NCBI GenBank assembly: GCA_038125995.1
Contig: JAYPEX010000002.1
Span: 124,001-188,000 of the forward strand
Reading direction: 5' to 3'
Source: MAG-120531 sp038125995
Lineage (GTDB): Bacteria > Bacteroidota > Bacteroidia > Flavobacteriales > Flavobacteriaceae
DNA: 64,000 nt
The stretch's first letter is position 1. Each line of letters opens with the position of its first letter. Under the pieces are notes generated by a model. It was not told the origin of the DNA, made no database searches, and was given only the letters and a program-made list of their open reading frames with translations. Both the position numbers and the translations under genes were made by a program. Positions 44,186 to 53,090 of the stretch are shown here, piece by piece.

Positions 44186-47100
44186 GCCTTTTTAAGTTTG
44201 AGTTCTTGATTCCAACTATAGAGTACTGGTACCACAAATAATGTAATTAACGCAACGAGCATTCCTCCAAAACTAGGGATGGCCATAGGAATCATGATAT
44301 CGCTACCTCTTCCTTGAGAACTCATAATAGGTAACAGTGCAATAAGAGTGGTTGCAGTGGTCATCAAACAGGGTTTAATTCTTTTTAAACCAGCAGCTGT
44401 AACTGCATTTCTAATGTCTAAAACACTCTTTGGTTTTTCTCTTTCAAAGTTTTGTTTGAGATAGGTTGCCATCACCACTCCATCGTCAGTTGCAATACCA
44501 AATAGGGCGATAAACCCAACCCAAACTGCAACACTAAGGTTAATGCTTTGAATGTTAAATACCTCACGAAGTGAAACACCAAATAGGTCGATGTTTAAGA
44601 ACCAGCTTTGACCGTAAAGCCACATTAAAATAAAGCCTCCGGAGAATGCAACAGCTATTCCGCTAAAAATAAATAGGGCGGTAGCAATAGATCTAAACTG
44701 CATATAGAGGAGTACTGAAATAATTAGTAACACAAGAGGAATAATAATGCTGAGCGTTTTCTCTGCTCTTAATTGGTTTTCATAAGAACCAGTGAGTTGA
44801 TAACTGATTCCAGAGGGAACTTCTAAAGTGCCGTCGGCAGTCATTTGATCGAGCTCTTTTTCTACTTTTTGAGCTAAGCTTCCATCGGCATAGCCTTCGT
44901 CCTTGTCGAAGATGACATATCCTACTAAAAATCCATCTTCACTCTTGATTTGTCCTGGGCCTCTTTCATACTTAATTTGAGCCACTTCACGAATAGGAAT
45001 TGTCGTGCCGTTTGCTAAGTCAATTGAAATGCTACTCAATTCCTCTGGATTGTTTCGTAGTGCTCGAGGATAACGAAGACGAATATTGTATCGTTCTCTT
45101 CCTTCGATGGTTTGAGTTAAGGGAACTCCACCTACAGCGAGTTGCAAACTTTCAAGGACTTTAGAAACATTCAGTCCATAACGAGCAATTTGATTGCGAT
45201 CGAGATCAAAGATCAAATAAGGTTTTCCAACCATGCGATCCGCAAAAACGGTTTGTGATTTGACACCCTCAATGGTTTTTAAACGTTTTTCTAGTTCAAA
45301 ACCAAAAGCTTCGATCTGTTCTAAGTTGGCCCCCTTTACTTTAATGCCAAGTGGAGCTCGCATTCCCGTTTGAAGCATCACTAGACGTGTTTCAATAGGT
45401 TGTAATCGAGGAGCAGAAGTCACTCCTGGGATCTTACTCACTCGAGCAATTTCATTCCATATATCATCAGCAGTTTTAATTTCAGGTCTCCAATTGCGAT
45501 AAAGTTCACCCCTTGAATCAGGGATGAGTTCAGTTGGATTTATGTTGTTAAATAATCGTTCAGAAGCATAGCTTTGTTGTTGTTCTGATAGTTCAACATT
45601 TGGGTTGTAAATCAAAGACCCATCTTTGAGAATAAAAAATCCATCTTTGTTGACCTTGAATTTTTGTAGATCACCATCGTTGTTTTTGATGTATTCGCTC
45701 TTGTAGTTGATGACATTTTCATACATCGAAAGCGGTGCTGGATCCAATGCAGATTCCGTTCTTCCCGATTTACCAACTACAGTTTCAACTTCTGGAATTT
45801 GTGCAACAGCAAGGTCTAGTTGTCTGAGAGTTTCTCTGTTTTGTTCAATACCAGCATGTGGCATTGAACTTGGCATCAGTAAAAAGGAACCTTCGTCTAA
45901 AGCAGGCATAAACTCTTTTTGAGTATTTGAAAAGATGATTCCTCCAAATACAAGAAGCGAAATAGGAATGGCTAAAAATTTTAATTTGTTTGTCAATGCC
46001 CATTCCAAGATATCTTGATACTTTTTCTGAAATAGCTTGAAGAGTCCGAGAATTCCAAAGGTAAAAAGTGTTACTATCAGTAAATTGAGAATAAAGCTTT
46101 TGTCAACTCCCATTGGGACCCATAAAGCAGTCAGCAGAAACAAAATTAATCCAAGGGTAATTAAAAATAGGGGATTGGGAAGAGTTATTCCTCCTATAGA
46201 TTTTGGGTATAAGATGTTGATTTGATTCTTGATTTGCTGTTTTAGTTGATTGTAACGTCCTTTTTGAGGAGATTTCTTAAAAATGATTGCTGCAATTGGA
46301 GGAATGACGAACAATGAAATCAACAGGGCTGCAATTAGGGCAAAGGTTTTGGTAAATGCCAGCGGTCTAAATAGTTTTCCTTCAGCACCGATGAGTGCGA
46401 ACACAGGAATGAAACTCACAATGGTTGTTAGAACTGCAGTGATGATTGCTGAAGACACTTCTTTTGTCGCTTTAAAAACCAGTTCATTGATCGGTGTTTG
46501 ATGCTGATCTTCATTTAATCTTCTAATGATATTTTCAGTGAGGATAATACCCACATCGACCATAGTTCCTATGGCGATAGCAATTCCTGAAAGCGATACG
46601 ATGTTCGCGTCCACATTGGCGTATTTCATAGCGATAAATACCATGAGTACTGCCAGTGGTAAAAGCCCTGATATTAATGCAGAAGCTCTTAAATTGTAGA
46701 GCATAATCACAATAACAAGAATTGTGATGAGAATTTCGAGACTTAGAGCTTTATCAAGAGTTCCTAGGGTTTCTTGAATGAGTTCAGTTCGATCGTAAAA
46801 GGGAACAATGGTGAGCTTGGACACAGTTCCATCTGCTAAAACTTTTGAGGGTAATCCAGGCGATAGTTCAGCAATTTTTTCTTTGACATTTTCAATAACT
46901 GCTAAAGGATTTGCTCCGTATCGAGCTACTACAGCTGCACCTACCGCTTCTACACCGGATTTATCTAAAATTCCTCTTCTCTGAGCCGGTCCAAATTGAA
47001 TATTGGCAATTTCATTTAAATAAATTGGCCTGTAATCAGTATTCTTTACAGCAACACGCTCCAGATCTTTTAAACTTGTAATCGACCCTAAACCTCTAAC

Positions 47101-47844
47101 AAAATACTCTGCTCGATTGATTTCGATGGTTTGAGCTCCAATATCTTTATTTGAAGCTTTAATCGCTTGAGCGATTTGAGCCAGTGAAATATCATATTGT
47201 TCTAATTTTTTAGGATCGAGATCTACTTGATATTCTCTAATGTGACCTCCTATTGAAGAAACTTCAGAAACTCCTTGTGCTGAGGCAAGGGCGTACTTTA
47301 CATAAAAGTCTTGAACGGAACGAAGCTCGTCTAAATCCCATCCTCCAGTTGGATTTCCATCGGTATCTCGACCTTCTATCGTATACCAAAACAATTGACC
47401 CAGTGCAGTTGAATCGGGTCCTAAACTCGGTTGGACACCTTGCGGTAATAAGCCTTGAGGTAGCGCATTGAGTTTTTCGAGTATGCGAGAACGAGACCAA
47501 TAGAATTCTATGTCCTCTTCAAAAATGATGTAGATACTCGAGAATCCGAACATGGAAGACGATCGAATAGTCTTTACTCCAGGTATTCCTAGAAGCGTTG
47601 TGGTAAGGGGGTAAGTGATTTGATCTTCGATATCCTGTGGGGATCTTCCTTCCCATTTACTAAAGATGATTTGTTGATTTTCTCCTAAATCAGGAATAGC
47701 ATCCACAGGAACAGGATCTTGTTCAAATGGTAACTGTTCCCATTTAAATGGAGTGTAAACCATTCCTAATCCTAATGCGATTAGAAGAACAACGATGACG
47801 ATAATCTTATTTTCTATGAGGTATTTAATGCTGTTGTTGAGCAT
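44182..47844 (-). CDS. cusA: CusA/CzcA-family heavy-metal RND pump
   Basis: 1220 aa, longer than E. coli CusA (about 1050 aa) because of inserted segments, one of them between about residues 540 and 620 with extra hydrophobic stretches. Twelve-helix RND architecture; conserved HME blocks include IPDLGENQQIIF-like start, GTMVDVGIILTENIIRRL, and IATDDGVVMATYL (the D-D in helix 4/10 type proton relay). It exports metal from the periplasm using proton influx. With CopA and the Met/Cys-rich partners here, Cu(I)/Ag(I) is the likely substrate over Co/Zn/Cd. Confidence 0.92.
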   Translation of the reverse strand: MLNNSIKYLIENKIIVIVVLLIALGLGMVYTPFKWEQLPFEQDPVPVDAIPDLGENQQIIFSKWEGRSPQDIEDQITYPLTTTLLGIPGVKTIRSSSMFGFSSIYIIFEEDIEFYWSRSRILEKLNALPQGLLPQGVQPSLGPDSTALGQLFWYTIEGRDTDGNPTGGWDLDELRSVQDFYVKYALASAQGVSEVSSIGGHIREYQVDLDPKKLEQYDISLAQIAQAIKASNKDIGAQTIEINRAEYFVRGLGSITSLKDLERVAVKNTDYRPIYLNEIANIQFGPAQRRGILDKSGVEAVGAAVVARYGANPLAVIENVKEKIAELSPGLPSKVLADGTVSKLTIVPFYDRTELIQETLGTLDKALSLEILITILVIVIMLYNLRASALISGLLPLAVLMVFIAMKYANVDANIVSLSGIAIAIGTMVDVGIILTENIIRRLNEDQHQTPINELVFKATKEVSSAIITAVLTTIVSFIPVFALIGAEGKLFRPLAFTKTFALIAALLISLFVIPPIAAIIFKKSPQKGRYNQLKQQIKNQINILYPKSIGGITLPNPLFLITLGLILFLLTALWVPMGVDKSFILNLLIVTLFTFGILGLFKLFQKKYQDILEWALTNKLKFLAIPISLLVFGGIIFSNTQKEFMPALDEGSFLLMPSSMPHAGIEQNRETLRQLDLAVAQIPEVETVVGKSGRTESALDPAPLSMYENVINYKSEYIKNNDGDLQKFKVNKDGFFILKDGSLIYNPNVELSEQQQSYASERLFNNINPTELIPDSRGELYRNWRPEIKTADDIWNEIARVSKIPGVTSAPRLQPIETRLVMLQTGMRAPLGIKVKGANLEQIEAFGFELEKRLKTIEGVKSQTVFADRMVGKPYLIFDLDRNQIARYGLNVSKVLESLQLAVGGVPLTQTIEGRERYNIRLRYPRALRNNPEELSSISIDLANGTTIPIREVAQIKYERGPGQIKSEDGFLVGYVIFDKDEGYADGSLAQKVEKELDQMTADGTLEVPSGISYQLTGSYENQLRAEKTLSIIIPLVLLIISVLLYMQFRSIATALFIFSGIAVAFSGGFILMWLYGQSWFLNIDLFGVSLREVFNIQSINLSVAVWVGFIALFGIATDDGVVMATYLKQNFEREKPKSVLDIRNAVTAAGLKRIKPCLMTTATTLIALLPIMSSQGRGSDIMIPMAIPSFGGMLVALITLFVVPVLYSWNQELKLKKA

Positions 47845-47918
47845 AGTATTGATTTTAACCGTTTACAATTTGTTGAAATGTAGTGTGCTACATCCGATTA
47901 GGGTGTAGTGTGGTTAAA

Positions 47919-48332
47919 TCAAATGAGGTAGACTTCAAAGATCTTATAGAGATCAGAATTTTTAAAGGGAGGTGAGTGGTTGTTTATTGAAGTGGGTTTT
48001 TCACTTTTGATCGGAATTAAAGATTTAGCTAAAATCTGATTTACAGGAGCAATAAATACAAAGTTATCAATTGATTGTTGTTTTACTAAAACGATTGAAG
48101 TATCGCTGTTCAAATTGACAGTATCATTGACACAACAGGATTTCTTAGATAGAAGTGGTAAATCGCTTATGGGGGCATGGTGATGCATTCCACAACCTTC
48201 TGCTTCTTTGTAAAAAGCGGTGTCCGTCACGGCTCCTCCACATATGTGAAAACTCATTGCAGTTGCCGTTGTTGATCCGATAATCAAAACGGCAAAGAGA
48301 AAAGCTCCTATTTGTTTAAATACATTTTTCAC
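47919..48332 (-). CDS. HYC_CC_PP-family protein
   Basis: 137 aa. Signal peptide to about residue 25; then FHICGG (the H-x-C position of the HYC motif, with Ile in place of Tyr), an MHHH stretch (49-52), KSCC (66-67) and HSPPF near the C terminus. These spaced motifs define the HYC_CC_PP family of Bacteroidota. The His/Cys content and the position as first gene of the copper block suggest a periplasmic copper-binding or sensing role; function is unproven. Confidence 0.8.
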   Translation of the reverse strand: MKNVFKQIGAFLFAVLIIGSTTATAMSFHICGGAVTDTAFYKEAEGCGMHHHAPISDLPLLSKKSCCVNDTVNLNSDTSIVLVKQQSIDNFVFIAPVNQILAKSLIPIKSEKPTSINNHSPPFKNSDLYKIFEVYLI

Positions 48333-48369
48333 GTGGTAAAATTACAAAAAAAAAGATTGGTGATGATTT

Positions 48370-48414
48370 TGAGATCCTAAATCATTGTTAAATGATCCTT
48401 AGGAACTGATCTCA
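48370..48414. promoter_or_regulatory. 45-bp imperfect palindrome upstream of the copper block
   Basis: Left arm 48370-48386 pairs with right-arm segments 48391-48396, 48399-48402 and 48408-48414: ATCATT/AATGAT, CTAA/TTAG and TGAGATC/GATCTCA, 17 bp in all, with small bulges and a 4-nt loop. No T-tract follows on either strand, so it is not a standard terminator. It lies 38 bp before the HYC_CC_PP gene. Confidence 0.5.
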
Positions 48415-48549
48415 CGGGTTTTACTATTTAAATTAAATCACTTATTGGGGTATATCGGAAACTTTACAGGAAGCACTTCTGAGCTGTTTATTCGCTATGA
48501 ATTACTTCCTAAAGTTGTGAAAACGATCTTTAAACCAAGATTTTTCTAA
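48403..48549 (+). pseudogene. Possible C-terminal gene remnant
   Basis: A 48-codon open frame without ATG ends in TAA at 48547 and encodes a protein-like tail (for example FTGSTSELFIRYELLPKVV). No family is recognised. It could be the end of a lost gene or chance; it lies 41 bp before the MFS gene. Confidence 0.2.
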
Positions 48550-48590
48550 TGGATAAGGATTTATTAAAGTATTCGTCTTAGTTTTACTGC

Positions 48591-49841
48591 ATGAGAAAAC
48601 TAAGTATCAAAGGAAATTTCAAGGTCATTTTTGTCTTGGGATTACTCTCAGCAATCGGTCCTTTTTCAATTGATTTATACTTACCCGCCTTTCCTGAAAT
48701 CGCTCAGCGATTAGACACCGATGTTGCTTCGGTAATGCTATCGCTCTCCTCATTTTTTGTTGGGATTTCTTTTGGACAACTACTTTATGGTCCGCTAATC
48801 GAACGCTTCGGGCGAAAAAAGCCTCTCTATGTTGGATTAGTGCTTTATGCTTTGAGCTCTGTAGCTTGTTTATATGCCTTAAATGTAGATCAGCTTATTG
48901 CTTATCGATTCTTTCAGGCTTTAGGGGGCTGTGTGGGGATGGTCACATCAAGAGCGATGGTTCGCGATCTTTTTGAACTCAGTGATATCCCAAAAGTGTT
49001 TTCAAATTTGATGCTAGTCATTGCACTTTCTCCAATCATTGCTCCGACTGTTGGAGGTTATCTTACCTTTTATTTTGGATGGCATTCGGTTTTTATATTT
49101 TTATTGGTTTTAATACTTATTATTCTAGGATCTGTATACCTTATACTGCCTGAAAGCAAAGAACCTGATCCGAGCTATAGTCTAAAACCTAAGGCTATAT
49201 TTGGAAAATTTAAAATAGTGCTTTCCAATCAGCAATTTGTGGTTTACACTGCTACCTCAGCAATCGCCTATTCTGCACTTTACGCCTATGTCAGTGGAGC
49301 TCCCTATGTGTTTATGGTTGTTTATGGTTTGAATGAAAAGGTATTTGGTTGGATTTTTGCATTAATTGCTGCTGGGTTGATCAGTGCAAGTCAGGTGAAC
49401 AATCTATTGCTTAGAAAATATACTTCTGAAGGAATTATTAAAGTCACCCTTGTGATTCAATCTTTAATAGGAATCGTCTTATTGGTGTTGACTGTTTTAG
49501 GTTATCATAATCTCTATTTATTCGTAAGTTTAATCTTTTTATTTTTAGCATGTCAAGGATTGAACTTCCCAAATGCTTCCGCAATTTCAATGGCTCCCTT
49601 TGCAAAGAATGCAGGTTCTGCATCAGCATTAATGGGATTCTTTCAGTTGATGTGTGGAGCTGTCCTATCAGCATTCGTAGGAGTGTTTGAAGATGGGACC
49701 TCTTTACCACTTGTTACGATCATGGCGCTTTGTGTGGTTGTTGCCACTTTAATTCTCTATATCGGTAATGTGCGTATTCAAAAACGTGCCAATAAATCAC
49801 TAGTACAAGAGGAAGATATCGATATGATTACAACACTTTAA
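48591..49841 (+). CDS. Bcr/CflA-family drug efflux MFS transporter
   Basis: 416 aa, 12 predicted membrane segments. IGPFSIDLYLPAFPEIA at the first helix and the loop-2/3 motif GPLIERFGRKKPL are typical of the Bcr/CflA subfamily of drug:H+ antiporter-1. It would export small amphipathic drugs or dipeptides; the substrate cannot be inferred. Transcribed alone, divergent from the copper block. Confidence 0.9.
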   Translation: MRKLSIKGNFKVIFVLGLLSAIGPFSIDLYLPAFPEIAQRLDTDVASVMLSLSSFFVGISFGQLLYGPLIERFGRKKPLYVGLVLYALSSVACLYALNVDQLIAYRFFQALGGCVGMVTSRAMVRDLFELSDIPKVFSNLMLVIALSPIIAPTVGGYLTFYFGWHSVFIFLLVLILIILGSVYLILPESKEPDPSYSLKPKAIFGKFKIVLSNQQFVVYTATSAIAYSALYAYVSGAPYVFMVVYGLNEKVFGWIFALIAAGLISASQVNNLLLRKYTSEGIIKVTLVIQSLIGIVLLVLTVLGYHNLYLFVSLIFLFLACQGLNFPNASAISMAPFAKNAGSASALMGFFQLMCGAVLSAFVGVFEDGTSLPLVTIMALCVVVATLILYIGNVRIQKRANKSLVQEEDIDMITTL

Positions 49842-49897
49842 TCGTTGATTTTAGGATTTCTGTAAAATGATTATTTTTCATAAATAATAAAATTTGA

Positions 49898-50092
49898 ATG
49901 AGCAAGAAAGATCAAAATGTAACACAGCAATTTTACAACAGGATTTTAATTGTTCTGTATTTGGGAATTGGATTTATTCCCAATTTAACTGCAGTGGATC
50001 AAATCGCACCACAATGGTTGTATTTAAACGGTTTGAACTTAATAACGCTTCTATACCTCTATTTGAATAGAATAGCGTTTAAACCTTCTTAA
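49898..50092 (+). pseudogene. Probable N-terminal remnant of a larger membrane protein
   Basis: 64 aa with two hydrophobic segments. The text VDQIAPQWLYLNGLNLITLL resembles the first helices of large flavobacterial polytopic proteins of the O-antigen ligase/Wzy type, as far as I can recall them. The frame ends at TAA 50090, overlapping the umuD 3' end by 14 bp, so anything beyond the second helix is missing. It may instead be a genuine two-helix small protein. Confidence 0.4.
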
Positions 50093-50519
50093 TGACATAG
50101 GTGACAATTCCCCATACCAGTAGGTTGTTTTCTGGTGTCACTTCTATGGGCTTGTAGTTCTTGTTTTCAGGCATTAAAAAGAGCTGTTCTCCTTTGAGTG
50201 CCAATCGTTTGACGGTGAATTCTCCGTCGATAAAACAGACTGCTATTTTGTTGTCTTTAGGCTCAAGGCTACGATCGATAACCAGTAGATCTCCATCGTC
50301 AAGACCTGCATCGACCATAGATTCTCCACTGACTCTAGCGTAAAAGGTCGCTGCTCTATTTTTGACAAGACTCTCGTCTAGGCTAATCCTCACTTCTGCA
50401 AAATCATCAGCTGGGGATGGAAAACCAGCTGCAATTCCCCCTTCGATTAATGGTTGTTTTAAACCACTTTTGCTAAGTGTTTTAAAGATTTGAAGTCCTG
50501 GTGATTTAGATGCTGTCAT
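50079..50519 (-). CDS. umuD: UmuD-like autoproteolytic subunit (LexA-type peptidase)
   Basis: 146 aa. Cleavage site A31-G32 in AAGFPSP; catalytic S67 in SGESM and K104 in FTVKRL form the Ser-Lys dyad of the LexA/UmuD S24 family. No helix-turn-helix, so it is not a repressor. RecA-stimulated cleavage should activate the UmuC polymerase. It starts immediately after the umuC stop (TAA-ATG), so here umuC comes first, the reverse of the E. coli umuDC order. Confidence 0.93.
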   Translation of the reverse strand: MTASKSPGLQIFKTLSKSGLKQPLIEGGIAAGFPSPADDFAEVRISLDESLVKNRAATFYARVSGESMVDAGLDDGDLLVIDRSLEPKDNKIAVCFIDGEFTVKRLALKGEQLFLMPENKNYKPIEVTPENNLLVWGIVTYVIKKV

Positions 50520-51773
50520 TTAGCGTACTTGTATTAATTCATTGATATCTGTGGTATAACGCTGAGAGAGGTTTTCTTGTCTCATCATCCATTTTCCTGT
50601 GAGGTTTTGACTGGCGAGTTGGAGTGCTTTTCCGTAGCGATTATTCATCTTGTCCATCACTTTCATTAGATCCTTGTGTTTGGGTTGTGTGTCACAAAAA
50701 AGATTGAGTTGCTGGGTTTCATTGGGTTGTAGACCTAAAACTAATACCCCCGCCTTTTTGTAAGGAACTCCCGATTTGTAAATGTGTCGAAGTGCCTTTT
50801 GAGCATAGCTTGCAATGAGAATACTCGAGTCACTACTGTAGGGAAGGCTGATGGTCGTATTCCTAAAGACATAGGGTTGGCTTTTGTCAAAGGGATTGGA
50901 TCTTAAAAACACAGCAATCATACTGCAGCTGCTCTTTTGTTTGCGAAGCTTTTCAGCACAGTGCACGGCAAAAGTCGCAACGCGTTCCTCAAGCGTTTCT
51001 AAATCAGTGATATTGGTTTTAAAACTTCGAGTAGTCGCAATCGATTTTTTGTTTTGAGGTTGTTCTAAGAAGAGGTTCTGCTGTCCTTCGAGTTCTTTTT
51101 TGAGTCGTAGTCCCACTACTGAGAGTTCTTTTCGAACCCAAGCGTCGTTTAACTCGGTAAAGTCCCAGGCGGTATACACTTGTTTCAATTGCAAGCGCTT
51201 GCTGTGTTGTCTTCCAATCCCCCAAACATCTTCAATTTTAAGCCATTTGAGAGCTTTGATTCGCTTTTGATCGTTATCGATAAGATATAGACCCTTAGTG
51301 CGCTCTTTAAACTTTTTGGCAATTCTATTGGCCACCTTAGCGAGTGCTTTGGTTGGAGCAATTCCAATACTGATAGGAATACCGGTATACTGTTCTACCT
51401 TTTTTTTTATTTGAGCAGCATAGGCTTCTAGTTCCTCTTCTTGGAATCCTTCTAGGGACAAAAAGGCTTCATCGATACTGTAGATTTCAATCTCAGGAGT
51501 AAAGCTGCTGAGGATTTGCATCACTCTTGAACTCATATCTCCATAAAGGGGAAAGTTGGAAGAAAAGCACTTGATTTGATGCTGTTTCACCAGCTCTTTG
51601 AGTTTAAAGATAGGAGCTCCCATTGGAATTCCAAGGGCTTTAGATTCGTCACTTCTAGCGATCACACAGCCGTCGTTGTTGGAGAGTACCACTACAGGAA
51701 CTTTGTTCAGCTGAGGCTGAAACACCCGCTCACAGGAAGCGTAAAAATTATTACAATCAACTAGGGCTATCAT
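50520..51773 (-). CDS. umuC: Y-family DNA polymerase V catalytic subunit
   Basis: 417 aa. Motif DCNNFYASCERVF at residues 6-18 and YSIDEAFL (near 99) hold the catalytic acidic residues of Y-family polymerases; the C-terminal 55 residues match the UmuC-type DUF4113 region. Error-prone synthesis past lesions. Upstream 80 bp contains an inverted repeat and a -7-like TAACTTTA on the minus strand. Confidence 0.94.
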   Translation of the reverse strand: MIALVDCNNFYASCERVFQPQLNKVPVVVLSNNDGCVIARSDESKALGIPMGAPIFKLKELVKQHQIKCFSSNFPLYGDMSSRVMQILSSFTPEIEIYSIDEAFLSLEGFQEEELEAYAAQIKKKVEQYTGIPISIGIAPTKALAKVANRIAKKFKERTKGLYLIDNDQKRIKALKWLKIEDVWGIGRQHSKRLQLKQVYTAWDFTELNDAWVRKELSVVGLRLKKELEGQQNLFLEQPQNKKSIATTRSFKTNITDLETLEERVATFAVHCAEKLRKQKSSCSMIAVFLRSNPFDKSQPYVFRNTTISLPYSSDSSILIASYAQKALRHIYKSGVPYKKAGVLVLGLQPNETQQLNLFCDTQPKHKDLMKVMDKMNNRYGKALQLASQNLTGKWMMRQENLSQRYTTDINELIQVR

Positions 51774-51788
51774 TAAAAAAAATTAAAA

Positions 51789-51820
51789 AACTCGGAGATG
51801 TAAAGTTATAAAACCGAGTT
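51789..51820 (-). terminator. Inverted repeat between acyl-CoA dehydrogenase and umuC: terminator or operator
   Basis: AACTCGG (51789-51795) and CCGAGTT (51814-51820) are perfect 7-bp arms with an 18-bp spacer. On the minus strand a T-rich run follows, as for a terminator of the dehydrogenase gene. The spacer also holds TAACTTTA (51808-51801), a possible umuC -7 element, which would make the arms an operator. The two readings cannot be separated here. Confidence 0.5.
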
Positions 51821-51853
51821 GTTGAGTTGAAGTGTCCCCCTAGAAGTTATTAA

Positions 51854-53032
51854 CTATTTGAAGGCTGAATGCCCTGTGATGTCCATACCGGTGATCAGTA
51901 AATGGATATCGTGAGTTCCTTCATAAGTGACTACGGATTCTAAATTCATCATATGTCTCATAATAGAGTAATCACCTGTAATTCCCATAGCTCCAAGCAC
52001 TTGTCTTGCTTCTCTAGCAATGTTTAAAGCCATAGCAACATTATTTCGTTTAGCCATGGAAATTTGTGCGGTGGTAGCTCTTCTTTCGTTTTTGAGTTGT
52101 CCCAATCGAAGCGCTAAGAGTTGAGCTTTGGTGATCTCGGTGATCATTTCAGCGAGTTTCTTTTGTTGGAGCTGAGTCGAAGCGATAGGCTTTCCGAATT
52201 GAATGCGTTCTTTGGCATAACGAAGTGCCGTATCATAACAATCCATAGCGGCTCCAATAGCTCCCCAAGCAATACCATAACGCGCAGAATCCAAGCAACC
52301 AAGAGGTGCTCCGAGTCCATCTTTGCCTGGAAGAATGTTTTCTTTGGGTATCTTAACGTCGTTAAAGATAAGCTCTCCGGTAGCAGAGGTTCTCAGTGAC
52401 CATTTATTATGAGTTTCAGGGGTAGAAAATCCTTCCATTCCACGCTCTACAATCACACCTTTAATTCTTCCGCTCTCATCTTTAGCCCATACTACAGCGA
52501 TGTCAGCAAAAGGAGCATTGGAAATCCACATTTTGGCTCCATTGAGGAGGTAATGATCTCCCTTATCTACTATTTTAGAGTTCATTCCCGAAGGATTGGA
52601 ACCATGATCGGGTTCGGTAAGTCCAAAACAACCCATGAGTTCGCCAGTAGCTAATTTTGGAAGGTATTTTTGTTTTTGCGCTTCACTACCGTAAGCGTTA
52701 ATAGGATGCATGACCAAAGAAGATTGAACTGAGGCAGTTGATCGAAGTCCAGAGTCTCCACGTTCAATTTCCTGCATGAGTAATCCGTAGGATATATAAT
52801 CGAGTCCTACACCTCCGTAGGTCTCTGGAATCGTTGGACCAAAAGCTCCAATGGACGCAAGTCCAACAAGTAAGTGTTTAGGAAATGTTGCTTCTTGAGC
52901 GTGTTGTTCAATAATAGGACTCACTTCTTTCTTTACCCATTCGCGTGCAGCGTCTCTGATAAGCTTGTGCTCTTCAGTAAATAAATCGTCTAGTTGATAA
53001 TAATCAGGTGCTTGAAATAAATCAGCTTTCAT
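51854..53032 (-). CDS. Glutaryl-CoA dehydrogenase (acyl-CoA dehydrogenase family)
   Basis: 392 aa. The catalytic base is E371 in YEGTHD. The blocks SVQSSLVMHPI and GCFGLTEPDHGSNP, and an R-S at RSTASVQ, closely follow the glutaryl-CoA dehydrogenase subfamily, which decarboxylates glutaryl-CoA to crotonyl-CoA in lysine and tryptophan breakdown. FAD enzyme, cytoplasmic. A short-chain acyl-CoA dehydrogenase is the alternative. Transcribed from a good promoter at 53049-53080. Confidence 0.88.
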   Translation of the reverse strand: MKADLFQAPDYYQLDDLFTEEHKLIRDAAREWVKKEVSPIIEQHAQEATFPKHLLVGLASIGAFGPTIPETYGGVGLDYISYGLLMQEIERGDSGLRSTASVQSSLVMHPINAYGSEAQKQKYLPKLATGELMGCFGLTEPDHGSNPSGMNSKIVDKGDHYLLNGAKMWISNAPFADIAVVWAKDESGRIKGVIVERGMEGFSTPETHNKWSLRTSATGELIFNDVKIPKENILPGKDGLGAPLGCLDSARYGIAWGAIGAAMDCYDTALRYAKERIQFGKPIASTQLQQKKLAEMITEITKAQLLALRLGQLKNERRATTAQISMAKRNNVAMALNIAREARQVLGAMGITGDYSIMRHMMNLESVVTYEGTHDIHLLITGMDITGHSAFK

Positions 53033-53048
53033 ATTGTAAGATTTTAAT

Positions 53049-53080
53049 CAAATGTAATCAAAAGAAATATAACACTACAA
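53049..53080 (-). promoter_or_regulatory. Acyl-CoA dehydrogenase promoter
   Basis: Minus strand TTG (53080-53078), 21 bp, TACATTTG (53056-53049), 17 bp before the start codon. Confidence 0.6.
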
Positions 53081-53090
53081 CAATAAAATG

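Noticed and set aside
47851..47927. GATTTTAACC and GGTTAAATC as distant arms between cusA and the HYC_CC_PP gene
   Set aside because: The arms are about 57 bp apart with a one-base offset; in AT-rich DNA this is easily chance.
50079..51773. umuCD as part of a mobile element
   Set aside because: No flanking repeats, transposase or integrase were seen on either side.
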